Origin: Bacteroidota bacterium
GTDB lineage: Bacteria; Bacteroidota; Bacteroidia; Bacteroidales; UBA1556
Assembly: GCA_003648395.1 (NCBI GenBank)
Contig: QMPB01000037.1
Coordinates: forward strand, 1 to 15,447
DNA length: 15,447 bases
Direction: 5' to 3'
The notes under the pieces were generated by a model. The model worked only from the letters and a program-made list of their open reading frames with translations. It searched no databases and was not told the DNA's origin. Of this stretch, positions 8,506 through 15,430 are shown piece after piece. Position 1 is the stretch's first letter. Each line of letters opens with the position of its first letter. A program made the translations under genes and the position numbers.

Positions 8506-9264
8506 TTGAAAACAGAACAATCACATAAAATATATTTTGTATCAGATGTACATCTTGGTGTGCCTGATTATGATAGTAGTTTGCAAAGGGAGAAAAAGCT
8601 TGTTAAGTGGCTTTCTTCCATACAGACTGATGCTACGGATTTGTTTATTCTTGGTGATTTATTTGATATGTGGTTTGATTATAAAAGAGTAGTTCCAAGA
8701 GGTTTTACTCGTTTGTTTGGTAAGTTAGCAGAACTAAGCGATAGTGGAATTAGAATTCATTATTTTATTGGTAATCACGATATGTGGGTTTTCGACTATT
8801 TTGAGAAAGAGCTTGGTTTTATTATTTATAGGAAGCCAAAATCTTTTGAGTATAATGGAAAAAAATTCTACATTGGGCATGGCGATGGAATTGGTTCTGG
8901 AGATTATTCCTATAAGTTTATTAAAAGAATATTTGCAGGAAAATTAAATCAATGGTTATTTGCTCGTCTTCATCCTAACTTTGGTTTGGGCTTGGCTAAT
9001 TTTCTTTCTAAAAAAAGTAGAGTTGCTAATGGTGAGTTTGAGGAAAAATCTGAAAATATTGAGAACGAAATTTTAGTTCAATTCTGTAAAACTAAACTGA
9101 AAAAGGAGTATTTTGATTATTTTATCTTTGGTCATAGGCACATTGCCACGGATTATGATTTAGGAGGAGGTTCAAAATATATTAATCTTGGCGAGTGGGT
9201 AAAGAGACCTCACTTTGCCGTTTTCAGCGGAGAATTATTAGAACTAAAAAAACTCAGATTTTAA
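8506..9264 (+). CDS. lpxH: UDP-2,3-diacylglucosamine diphosphatase LpxH
   Basis: LpxH hydrolyses UDP-2,3-diacylglucosamine to lipid X and UMP at the cytoplasmic face of the inner membrane, in lipid A synthesis. The 252-residue protein shows the calcineurin-like metallophosphoesterase set in order: SDVHLG (D14, H16), GDLFD (D51), GNHD (N90, H91), GHGDG (H125) and GHRH (H210, H212). The W/F/R-rich insert (about 134–172) fits the membrane-associated lid of the LpxH family. The start is TTG: the stop of the M1 gene lies in the same frame 6 bases upstream, and no ATG occurs before the essential first motif. It is therefore the third gene of the TlpA-like/M1/lpxH operon. Other LpxH-like phosphoesterases of unknown substrate exist in Bacteroidota, so substrate identity is likely but not proved. 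Confidence 0.82.
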   Translation: MKTEQSHKIYFVSDVHLGVPDYDSSLQREKKLVKWLSSIQTDATDLFILGDLFDMWFDYKRVVPRGFTRLFGKLAELSDSGIRIHYFIGNHDMWVFDYFEKELGFIIYRKPKSFEYNGKKFYIGHGDGIGSGDYSYKFIKRIFAGKLNQWLFARLHPNFGLGLANFLSKKSRVANGEFEEKSENIENEILVQFCKTKLKKEYFDYFIFGHRHIATDYDLGGGSKYINLGEWVKRPHFAVFSGELLELKKLRF

Positions 9265-9277
9265 AAAAAACCTGAGT
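9246..9277 (-). terminator. Intrinsic terminator of the stand-alone receiver gene
   Basis: ACTCAG (9252–9257) pairs with CTGAGT (9272–9277). After one mismatch the stem extends through TTTT/AAAA, leaving an AAAA loop. Read on the minus strand, the hairpin is followed by seven Ts (plus-strand A run 9246–9252), which makes it rho-independent in that direction. The plus-strand side has no T run. The element sits 34 bases beyond the receiver gene's stop and overlaps the last six codons of lpxH. Confidence 0.65.
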
Positions 9278-9310
9278 CTAAACACTTAATTAATTATTAA
9301 TTATACTATA

Positions 9311-9682
9311 TTAATTCTTGGATTCATAGCTTTTTAATGCTTCCTCAATCTGTAAGTTCATGTTTGGTTTACCTTTAGTAATGTAACTGCTTACTCCCAA
9401 CGACTTTGCATCATTAATTATTTTCTGCTTCTCTTGAGAAGATATCATAATCACCTCAGTTGATGGAGAATACTTCTTAATTTTAAGGAGAACTTGAATT
9501 CCTGTTAAATCCCCCAAATCATAATCCAAAAAGATTAAATCTGGCTTAACATTTAGTTCATCAATAAATTCAGCTCCTGAGTTATTAATATACACTTGAG
9601 TAAAACCATACTTAAGCAATTTTCGTTTCATTAATTCTGCGAAGAATTCATCATCATCAACAACATATATTATTGAGTTCAT
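9311..9682 (-). CDS. Single-domain response regulator (CheY-like receiver)
   Basis: This 123-residue protein is one receiver domain with no output domain. All the phosphorylation residues are present: acidic pocket D9/D10 (VVDDDE), phospho-acceptor D53 in FLDYD, switch S81 in MISS, and K103 in ITKG. It would take phosphate from a histidine kinase and act by protein contact. No kinase is in the window. It is divergent from the sigma-54-type regulator, whose receiver shares the LDY, DLxG and EFF/PIY-type positions, which suggests paralogy. ATG at 9682 gives the full domain. On the minus strand a one-mismatch -7 box (TAATTTCG, 9723–9730) is the only promoter hint. An intrinsic terminator follows. 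Confidence 0.88.
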   Translation of the reverse strand: MNSIIYVVDDDEFFAELMKRKLLKYGFTQVYINNSGAEFIDELNVKPDLIFLDYDLGDLTGIQVLLKIKKYSPSTEVIMISSQEKQKIINDAKSLGVSSYITKGKPNMNLQIEEALKSYESKN

Positions 9683-9805
9683 AGAGTAATATTTTAAAAT
9701 TAACGTATATTAAATACTGTGCCGAAATTATATACATCATAATATCAGTTATTTATATTTATTTCATGTTTCGTGTTTTTCCCAAAATAGCACAATAATT
9801 CTTAA

Positions 9806-9837
9806 TTTGGTAAAATTAATCAAAAGTTGTACCTTTG
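9806..9837 (+). promoter_or_regulatory. Bacteroidota promoter of the sigma-54-type response regulator gene
   Basis: TTTG (9806–9809) and TACCTTTG (9830–9837) match the -33 TTTG and -7 TAnnTTTG boxes with a 20-base gap, the normal spacing. This is the best promoter in the window. It predicts a leader of about 35 bases before ATG 9877, and implies that the gene is read by the housekeeping sigma rather than sigma-54. Confidence 0.7.
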
Positions 9838-9876
9838 TCGGGCATTGCAATGTAACGTTTAATATTCTTCTTGCTC

Positions 9877-11223
9877 ATGAATCTTTTTAAAATATTTGTT
9901 GTAGAAGACGACCCAATATATGCAAAAGTATTGGCTTATAATCTTTCTCAAAATCCAGAATATGATGTTGAAGTATATAGTACTGGAAAGGAATGTATTT
10001 CTAACTTATATAAGAAACCTGATTTAATCTCATTAGATTATAGTCTACCCGATTTATCTGGTTTAGAAATTCTTAATAAAATTAAAGAATTTGACCAGAG
10101 TATTCCTGTTATTATTATTTCTGGACAAAATGATATTAATACAGCCGTTAGTCTTCTAAAAGAAGGTGCATATGACTATATCGTTAAGGATGAAGAGACA
10201 AAAACACGATTGTGGAATACCGTTAAAAATGCAAGAGTACAATCTAATCTTAAAAACGAAGTAGAATCATTACGCAAGGAAGTTGGTAAAAAATACGAAA
10301 TAAGCAAAGGTATTATAGGAAAAAGTAAGGAGATGAAAAGGGTGTTTAACATTATGGAAAAAGCCCTTAAAACCAATATTACAGTTTCAATTACCGGTGA
10401 AACAGGTACAGGAAAAGAAGTTGTAGCCAAAGCTATTCACTATAATTCTGCTAGAAAGCAAAAGCCATTTGTTGTAGTTAATGTCTCTGCCATTCCTGAG
10501 GAACTTATTGAAAGTGAAATGTTTGGTCATGAGAAAGGTTCTTTTACTGGTGCTGATAAACGAAGAATAGGGAAGTTTGAGCAAGCAAATGGAGGCACTC
10601 TTTTTTTAGATGAAATAGGAGAGATGGCTTTGGCAATGCAAGCAAAGCTTCTAAGAGTAATTCAAGAAAGAGAACTTACTAGGGTTGGAGGTTCCGAAAA
10701 CATTAAAATAAATGCACGAATAATTATTGCTACTCATAGAAACTTGTTGAAAGAAGTAAACAAGGGCAATTTTAGAGCGGATTTATATTATCGTCTTTTA
10801 GGTTTACCAATTGAATTACCTCCATTAAGAGAAAGAGGTAATGATATTATTCATTTAGCAAAATATTTTATTGAAGAATTCTGTAAAGAAAACCAACTTG
10901 AGCATTATGAATTAACTCAGAAAGCAAAAGAGAAGTTAATGAATTATCCTTATCCTGGAAATGTTAGAGAATTAAAAGCAGTAATAGAATTGGCTGCAGT
11001 TATGACTGTTGATAATAAAATTATGGATGAAGATATTTCTTTTAATAAACAAAGTGAAATGGGAAACTTAATGTCCTCAGAATTTACTCTAGAAGAATAT
11101 AATGCAAAGATTATTATAAATTTTTTGAAAAAATACAATAATAATATTACTGAAGTTGCCAAGAAACTAAATATTGGTAAATCTACTATTTACAGAATGA
11201 AGAAAGCTGGGGTTTTAGATTAA
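9877..11223 (+). CDS. Sigma-54-dependent response regulator (NtrC family)
   Basis: This is a 448-residue activator of sigma-54 RNA polymerase. The receiver (about 4–120) has D11/D12, phospho-acceptor D54 (SLDYS), S82 and K104. An alpha-helical linker (about 121–142) leads to the AAA+ domain, with Walker A GETGTGKE (174–181), a sigma-54 contact loop GSFTGA (221–226; Ser in place of the usual Ala of GAFTGA), Walker B TLFLDE (241–246), and a sensor II region PGNVREL. The C-terminus is a Fis-type helix-turn-helix (NITEVAKKLNIGKSTIYR). A TTG two codons earlier (9871) could extend it to MLM, but the ATG is preferred. It is expressed from a clear housekeeping promoter. No partner kinase and no convincing sigma-54 -24/-12 promoter were found in the window, so its targets lie elsewhere. 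Its stop is 2 bases from the convergent UbiA gene. Confidence 0.92.
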   Translation: MNLFKIFVVEDDPIYAKVLAYNLSQNPEYDVEVYSTGKECISNLYKKPDLISLDYSLPDLSGLEILNKIKEFDQSIPVIIISGQNDINTAVSLLKEGAYDYIVKDEETKTRLWNTVKNARVQSNLKNEVESLRKEVGKKYEISKGIIGKSKEMKRVFNIMEKALKTNITVSITGETGTGKEVVAKAIHYNSARKQKPFVVVNVSAIPEELIESEMFGHEKGSFTGADKRRIGKFEQANGGTLFLDEIGEMALAMQAKLLRVIQERELTRVGGSENIKINARIIIATHRNLLKEVNKGNFRADLYYRLLGLPIELPPLRERGNDIIHLAKYFIEEFCKENQLEHYELTQKAKEKLMNYPYPGNVRELKAVIELAAVMTVDNKIMDEDISFNKQSEMGNLMSSEFTLEEYNAKIIINFLKKYNNNITEVAKKLNIGKSTIYRMKKAGVLD

Positions 11224-11225
11224 TA

Positions 11226-12143
11226 TTATATCCAAAGCAATAATGGTGTTAGTACCCCGATAAACATAATAGCTTTCATAATAATACTTAATTTATGATA
11301 GTCATTCGTGCTTTTTGATTTAATAAGTTTTGGCATTACTATTATAATAATTAATGCTAATACTAGAGTAAGTGCTATTTTAAAAACAGTATTTCCCGCA
11401 AAATTTATTTGATATGAAGCTATAGATACTTCTAGTATTATTAGTAATAATATTATTAACCCTTTAAACGATTTCTCTGAAACTGTTGCAGACCAAGTAT
11501 TACAGGAGGATGAAGTGTCTGCCTCAGCATCTTCTTTATCCTTAATTAATTCTCTTACAAAGTTAGTTAAAAATGCAAATATCACAAAAAAGAAAACACT
11601 CAAATGCATCCATCTAATTTCGTAGGTAAACATTACACTCTTGGCTAGAACATCGTAAATAGTATATACCCATATTAATAATGGCACTGAAGCTGTAATA
11701 AGGGCAATAATAATATTTCCTATCAACTTTTTACACTTAAAACTAATAGAATAACCATAAAGCAAAGCCATAATTAATAGCTGAAAACTTGCTATGCTTA
11801 GATTTTTGATTAAAAAAGCAGAATAAAATGCAAATATCATCCCAATAATATTAAAGCTATACATTAACACTTTTGCAAATCTTAACGAAATTCTAGTATT
11901 TACCAACGGTCGATTACTTGCATTAATCCTATCAATTTCAACATCTTCTATATCGTTAATAATATAACCCGCAGCAGCAATAAATATACTTGATAAAGCT
12001 AAAGAAAAAAACAATTCACTACTCATACGATAACTTAAACCTGCTGTATGCAGGAAAAAATCAATAAGAGCATATTTTATTACTATTTCTGTAAGTAGAA
12101 TAATAATTAGATTTTTCCATCGTATAAGTGTAAAAAATGACAT
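11226..12143 (-). CDS. UbiA-family prenyltransferase (geranylgeranylglycerol-phosphate transferase-like)
   Basis: This 305-residue integral membrane protein has about eight or nine hydrophobic helices (e.g. 44–62, 92–112, 142–163, 229–245, 253–271, 287–305). Both prenyl-diphosphate/Mg2+ binding motifs are present: NDIEDVEID (N63, D64, D67, D71) and KDKEDAEAD (D202, D205, D209). UbiA enzymes attach a polyprenyl chain to an aromatic or glycerol-phosphate acceptor. Bacteroidota members near DUF2520 and HAD genes are commonly annotated geranylgeranylglycerol-phosphate geranylgeranyltransferase (archaeal-type lipid enzyme), but the acceptor cannot be told from sequence; MenA- or UbiA-like activity remains possible. 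It is last in a leftward operon, with its ATG 3 bases after the upstream stop. A frequent neighbour, maf, is absent downstream. Confidence 0.83.
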   Translation of the reverse strand: MSFFTLIRWKNLIIILLTEIVIKYALIDFFLHTAGLSYRMSSELFFSLALSSIFIAAAGYIINDIEDVEIDRINASNRPLVNTRISLRFAKVLMYSFNIIGMIFAFYSAFLIKNLSIASFQLLIMALLYGYSISFKCKKLIGNIIIALITASVPLLIWVYTIYDVLAKSVMFTYEIRWMHLSVFFFVIFAFLTNFVRELIKDKEDAEADTSSSCNTWSATVSEKSFKGLIILLLIILEVSIASYQINFAGNTVFKIALTLVLALIIIIVMPKLIKSKSTNDYHKLSIIMKAIMFIGVLTPLLLWI

Positions 12144-12146
12144 TAC

Positions 12147-12668
12147 TTACCAATTATATGCATCCTTATTCATCCAGATTTTGTGAAGTTTAAGAGTTTG
12201 CTCAATAATATCACGAGCACAACCATCACCACCATTTTTATCAGAAATATAATCAGATACTTCTTTAATTTCATTGGCAGCATCTGCAGGGCAAACAGCA
12301 ATTCCTGCTTGACGCATCACTTCATAATCTGGAATATCATCTCCCATATAGATGATATTCTCATCTTTTAGGTTATATTTTTCTTTTATTTCATTATAAA
12401 CCTTAAGCTTATTTGATACTCCTAAATATACATCCTTAATATTTAAACCATAAAGACGTTTATACATTCCTTCCGCCTTTGCTCCAGAAATAATAATAAC
12501 TCTATAATCCTTTTTTACAGCCAACTGCATTGCATAACCGTCTTTTACATTAGTCCTTCTTAAATAATGACCTTCTTCTGTTAAAAGTACCATTCCATCT
12601 GATAATACACCATCAAAATCAAAAATGAAAGTATTTATAGCTCCTAGTTTGGCTTTGTAATTCTTCAT
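12147..12668 (-). CDS. KdsC-like HAD phosphatase (KDO-8-phosphate phosphatase family)
   Basis: This 173-residue C0-type HAD phosphatase has no cap domain and is probably a tetramer. Motif I is DFDGVLSDG (nucleophile D17, acid/base D19), motif II ends in IIISG (S61), motif III Lys is K87 in SNKLK, and motif IV is MGDDIPD (D110, D111, D114). The C-terminal GGDGCARDIIE matches the KdsC tail (GGxGxxRE) that reaches the neighbouring active site. KdsC removes phosphate from KDO-8-phosphate for the lipopolysaccharide core. The close relatives act on other sugar-acid phosphates (e.g. 9-O-phospho-sialic or KDN acids), so the substrate is inferred. It is the middle gene of the leftward operon, 6 bases after the DUF2520 gene and 3 before the UbiA gene. 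Confidence 0.82.
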   Translation of the reverse strand: MKNYKAKLGAINTFIFDFDGVLSDGMVLLTEEGHYLRRTNVKDGYAMQLAVKKDYRVIIISGAKAEGMYKRLYGLNIKDVYLGVSNKLKVYNEIKEKYNLKDENIIYMGDDIPDYEVMRQAGIAVCPADAANEIKEVSDYISDKNGGDGCARDIIEQTLKLHKIWMNKDAYNW

Positions 12669-12674
12669 ATATTC

Positions 12675-13463
12675 TTATTTTACATTATTTTCTTTGTGAA
12701 TAATTGTACTCATTAGCTTATAGACCTCTTTAAAGTTATTATTATCTTTAAGATTACTTATATGTTTATCCATTATTAGAGTATCATTTCTTAATGCTGG
12801 TCCAGTTTGAACTTTCTTGGGAGAATGATGTGCAACTTTATTAGCCGTTTCTTCAATTAATGGTCGCAGTAAATCGAAATCAATATTTGCTTCTTGTAGA
12901 ATATCTTCTCCAATAGCATACATAGCATTTGTAAAATTACAAACAAAAACTGCTGCTAAATGTAATATACTTCTCTTTTGAGAGTCTATCTCACTAACAT
13001 TATTAGATATACTATTGCCAAGTTCGAGTAGTTTATTTAAGTTGTTCTTATTATTTGCTTCCACGCAAATAGGGATATTAGTAAGGTCAATAATTCGTTG
13101 GTTACTAAATGTTTGAAGGGGATAAAAAACTCCGTGATTAGTTTGGCTCTTTAAAACATCCATATTCAAAGAGCCACTAGTATGGCATACTAATATACTT
13201 GTTTCTATACTTGATAAATCCAACTGTGAAACTGCCGAATCACTTATAGAGATGATAATTAAATCAAGACTTTTCTTAAAACTATTAATTGATGATATAC
13301 TTTCAGCACTTACTTTTTCAGCAAGTATTTGTGCATGCTTAATTGTAGGTGAGTATATTTGAGATATTGAGAATCCTTGTTTGTACAGAGCCGTGGCCAT
13401 ATTAGTAGCGACCTTACCGCTGCCAATAAACCCAATATTTTGTATCTTTTTGCTATTCTCCAT
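12675..13463 (-). CDS. DUF2520 Rossmann-fold (ProC/F420-dehydrogenase-like) protein
   Basis: This 262-residue protein has an NAD(P)-binding Rossmann N-terminus (GFIGSGKVA, 11–19; S/T-rich second strand) and a helical DUF2520 C-terminal domain, a layout like pyrroline-5-carboxylate reductase and 3-hydroxyacid dehydrogenases. Conserved family segments are HTSGS (94–98), FYPLQTFS (113–120), HLAAVFVCNFTN (168–179) and QTGPALRND (218–226). The reaction is unknown. It heads the leftward operon with the HAD phosphatase and the UbiA enzyme, a recurrent association in Bacteroidota. A frame-open TTG six codons upstream (13481) is less likely than ATG 13463. It is divergent from glyQS, with 112 bases between starts. 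Confidence 0.8.
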   Translation of the reverse strand: MENSKKIQNIGFIGSGKVATNMATALYKQGFSISQIYSPTIKHAQILAEKVSAESISSINSFKKSLDLIIISISDSAVSQLDLSSIETSILVCHTSGSLNMDVLKSQTNHGVFYPLQTFSNQRIIDLTNIPICVEANNKNNLNKLLELGNSISNNVSEIDSQKRSILHLAAVFVCNFTNAMYAIGEDILQEANIDFDLLRPLIEETANKVAHHSPKKVQTGPALRNDTLIMDKHISNLKDNNNFKEVYKLMSTIIHKENNVK

Positions 13464-13477
13464 GAGCAAGCGAAAAT

Positions 13478-13491
13478 ACAAAACATTTTGT
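13478..13491. promoter_or_regulatory. Short inverted repeat, possible operator
   Basis: ACAAAA and TTTTGT flank a 2-base CA spacer, 15 bases before the DUF2520 start in the divergent spacer. The perfect arms and position suit a regulator site, but a 6-base A/T-rich palindrome could arise by chance. Confidence 0.2.
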
Positions 13492-13561
13492 CTAAATATA
13501 CTTATTATCCATTACCTACAAATCGCAAACAATTTTATCAGTGTTCAATCCTATATTTTCC

Positions 13562-13569
13562 TATTTTTG
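13562..13569 (+). promoter_or_regulatory. -7 element immediately before glyQS
   Basis: TATTTTTG fits TAnnTTTG fully but ends only 6 bases before the ATG at 13576, so transcription would begin on or next to the start codon. There is no clear -33 TTG at the right distance. A weaker TATATTTT at 13552–13559 is an alternative that would leave a leader of about 10 bases. Confidence 0.42.
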
Positions 13570-13575
13570 CAGCTT

Positions 13576-15102
13576 ATGGCAAATAACGAAGATAAATTCA
13601 AGAAAATAATAGCCCACGCCAAAGAATACGGCTTTATATTTCAATCAAGTGAAATATATGATGGCTTAAGTGCAGTATATGATTATGCACAAAATGGAGT
13701 AGAATTAAAGAATAACATCAAAAGCTATTGGTGGAAATCAATGGTACAGATGAATGATAATATTGTTGGTATAGATAGTGCAATTTTTATGCATCCAACA
13801 GTTTGGAAAGCCAGTGGTCACCTTGGTGCTTTCAACGATCCAATGATTGATAATAAAGATAGTAAGAAACGCTATCGTGCCGATGTTTTGGTGGAGGATT
13901 TTATGGCTAAAATTGAAGCTAAGATTGATAAAGATGTTGCTAAAGCTAAGAAGAGATTTGGTGATGCTTTTGATGAGGCTGAATTTCGTGCTACCAATGG
14001 CAGAGTAAAAGAACGCCAAGCTAAAATTGAAGAAATTAGCAAGAAGCTTTACGGAGCAATGGAAGCTGAAAAGCTTGACGATATTAAGACTTTAATAGAA
14101 GACTTAGGAATTAACTGTCCTGTTTCCGGCTCTAAAAACTGGACTGATGTACGTCAGTTTAACTTAATGTTTTCTACCAAAATGGGTTCTGTAAGTGAAG
14201 ATGCTGATACTATTTATCTTCGCCCAGAAACAGCTCAAGGAATATTTGTAAACTACCTTAATGTGCAAAAAACTGGTAGAATGAAAATTCCTTTTGGAAT
14301 AGCTCAAATTGGTAAAGCATTTAGAAATGAGATAGTTGCCCGCCAGTTTATTTTCCGTATGCGAGAATTTGAACAAATGGAGATGCAATTCTTTGTTCGC
14401 CCAGGTGAAGAATTAAAATGGTTTGAGTATTGGAAAGCTAAACGTATTGCTTGGCATAAAGCACTTGGTATTCCAGAAGAGAATTACCGTTTCCACGACC
14501 ATGAGAAACTTGCTCACTATGCAAATGCTGCTTCTGATATTGAATTCAAATTCCCATTTGGATTTAAAGAGTTAGAAGGAATTCATTCTCGTACTGATTT
14601 CGATTTGTCAGCTCATCAAGAGCATTCTAGTAAGAAACTTCAATATTTCGATCCAGAATTGAACAAAAGCTATGTTCCTTATGTAGTTGAGACGTCAATT
14701 GGGCTTGATAGAATGTTCTTATCAGTACTTTCTAATTCTTATAATGAAGAGAAACTTGAAGATGGAAGCTCAAGAGTAGTACTGAATATTCCACCAGTAC
14801 TTGCTCCAGTAAAGGCTACCGTACTTCCTCTTACTAAGAAAGATGGATTGCCTGAGAAGGCTCGTGAAATAATGACTCAGCTTAAGCAGGATTACATCTG
14901 TCAGTATGACGAGAAAGATGCAATTGGAAAGCGTTACCGCCGCCAAGATGCCATCGGAACTCCATATTGTATTACCATCGACCAGCAAACTTTGGAAGAC
15001 AATACCGTAACAATTCGCGAACGTGATACTATGCAGCAAGAAAGAGTTGCTATTGTTGATTTGAATAATATTATTAGGGAGAAATTGAAGATTGAGTTTT
15101 AA
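13576..15102 (+). CDS. glyQS: Glycine–tRNA ligase, single-chain class II (alpha2) type
   Basis: It charges tRNA-Gly with glycine using ATP in the cytoplasm and is essential for translation. The 508 residues match the usual size of the one-chain, eukaryote/archaeal-like enzyme used by Bacteroidota rather than the alpha/beta two-gene form. Hallmarks are the N-terminal AKEYGF and SSEIYDGL segments, YWWKSMV, FMHPTVWKASGH, class II motif 2 with FRNE (249–252) and REFEQMEMQFF, and motif 3 GLDRMF (R379). A C-terminal anticodon-binding domain starts near LAPVKATVLPL and contains RRQDAIGTPYC. The frame is open further upstream to 13381, but that part is antisense to the DUF2520 gene and unlike the family. 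ATG 13576 gives the standard N-terminus. An intrinsic terminator lies about 170 bases downstream. Confidence 0.96.
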   Translation: MANNEDKFKKIIAHAKEYGFIFQSSEIYDGLSAVYDYAQNGVELKNNIKSYWWKSMVQMNDNIVGIDSAIFMHPTVWKASGHLGAFNDPMIDNKDSKKRYRADVLVEDFMAKIEAKIDKDVAKAKKRFGDAFDEAEFRATNGRVKERQAKIEEISKKLYGAMEAEKLDDIKTLIEDLGINCPVSGSKNWTDVRQFNLMFSTKMGSVSEDADTIYLRPETAQGIFVNYLNVQKTGRMKIPFGIAQIGKAFRNEIVARQFIFRMREFEQMEMQFFVRPGEELKWFEYWKAKRIAWHKALGIPEENYRFHDHEKLAHYANAASDIEFKFPFGFKELEGIHSRTDFDLSAHQEHSSKKLQYFDPELNKSYVPYVVETSIGLDRMFLSVLSNSYNEEKLEDGSSRVVLNIPPVLAPVKATVLPLTKKDGLPEKAREIMTQLKQDYICQYDEKDAIGKRYRRQDAIGTPYCITIDQQTLEDNTVTIRERDTMQQERVAIVDLNNIIREKLKIEF

Positions 15103-15270
15103 TTAGTGGCTATAAATCTCATCGTTGAACTCGTGTTATAATTTAGTCATTTACATTAGTAAACTCCTAAATTCTAATACTTCATCCGCCTCGACCTTGA
15201 CGTTTTTTATACACCATGAATTAATTAAATATTGAAATTTTAGTTGCTCAATAGAGAGTTTTTATACTTT

Positions 15271-15299
15271 AAAGGCGGTCAGAGATGGCTGCTTTTTTT
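15271..15299 (+). terminator. Rho-independent terminator
   Basis: AAAGGCGGTC (15271–15280) can pair with GGCTGCTTTT (15287–15296) around an AGAGAT loop, a 10-base-pair stem with three G·U pairs. Seven Ts (15293–15299) follow the stem core. It could end the glyQS transcript, giving a 3' untranslated region of about 190 bases, or the end of an unseen small RNA. Confidence 0.6.
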
Positions 15300-15397
15300 G
15301 TAGCGCTATTTTAGGACTAGACATTTATACTGAGCCGACATAGAAATTTGTAATATTAAACGCATCTTTTGCACCTATTCTTCTTTATAATTTATAT

Positions 15398-15430
15398 CCG
15401 TAGCTACGGCTATGCAAAGAAATTATGCAT
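15398..15430. repeat. REP-like adjacent palindromes
   Basis: CCGTAGCTACGG (15398–15409) is a perfect 12-base palindrome whose arms extend after a mismatch (TAT on the left, ATA-pairing bases on the right). It is followed at once by ATGCA (15412–15416) and TGCAT (15426–15430) as a second hairpin. The first palindrome contains GTAG, a tetranucleotide associated with REP elements mobilised by RAYT (IS200-like) transposases. REP identity is inferred. Confidence 0.4.

Noticed and set aside
9287..9320. AT-rich TTAATTAATTATTAATTA run as a repeat or operator.
   Set aside because: Low-complexity A/T sequence. Its apparent symmetry is expected from composition.
9265..9876. Sigma-54 (-24/-12) promoter near the NtrC-type regulator.
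   Set aside because: No TGGC…TTGC pair with the right spacing was seen. The regulator gene has a clear housekeeping promoter instead.
13381..13575. 65-codon upstream extension of the glycyl-tRNA synthetase frame.
   Set aside because: It is antisense to the DUF2520 start region and unlike the family N-terminus, which begins at ATG 13576.
15151..15262. Open minus-strand stretch of about 37 codons ending at 15151 that looks like a protein C-terminus.
   Set aside because: It has an upstream in-frame stop, no start near its left end and no family I recognise. It could be a gene scar, but chance in AT-rich DNA explains it.
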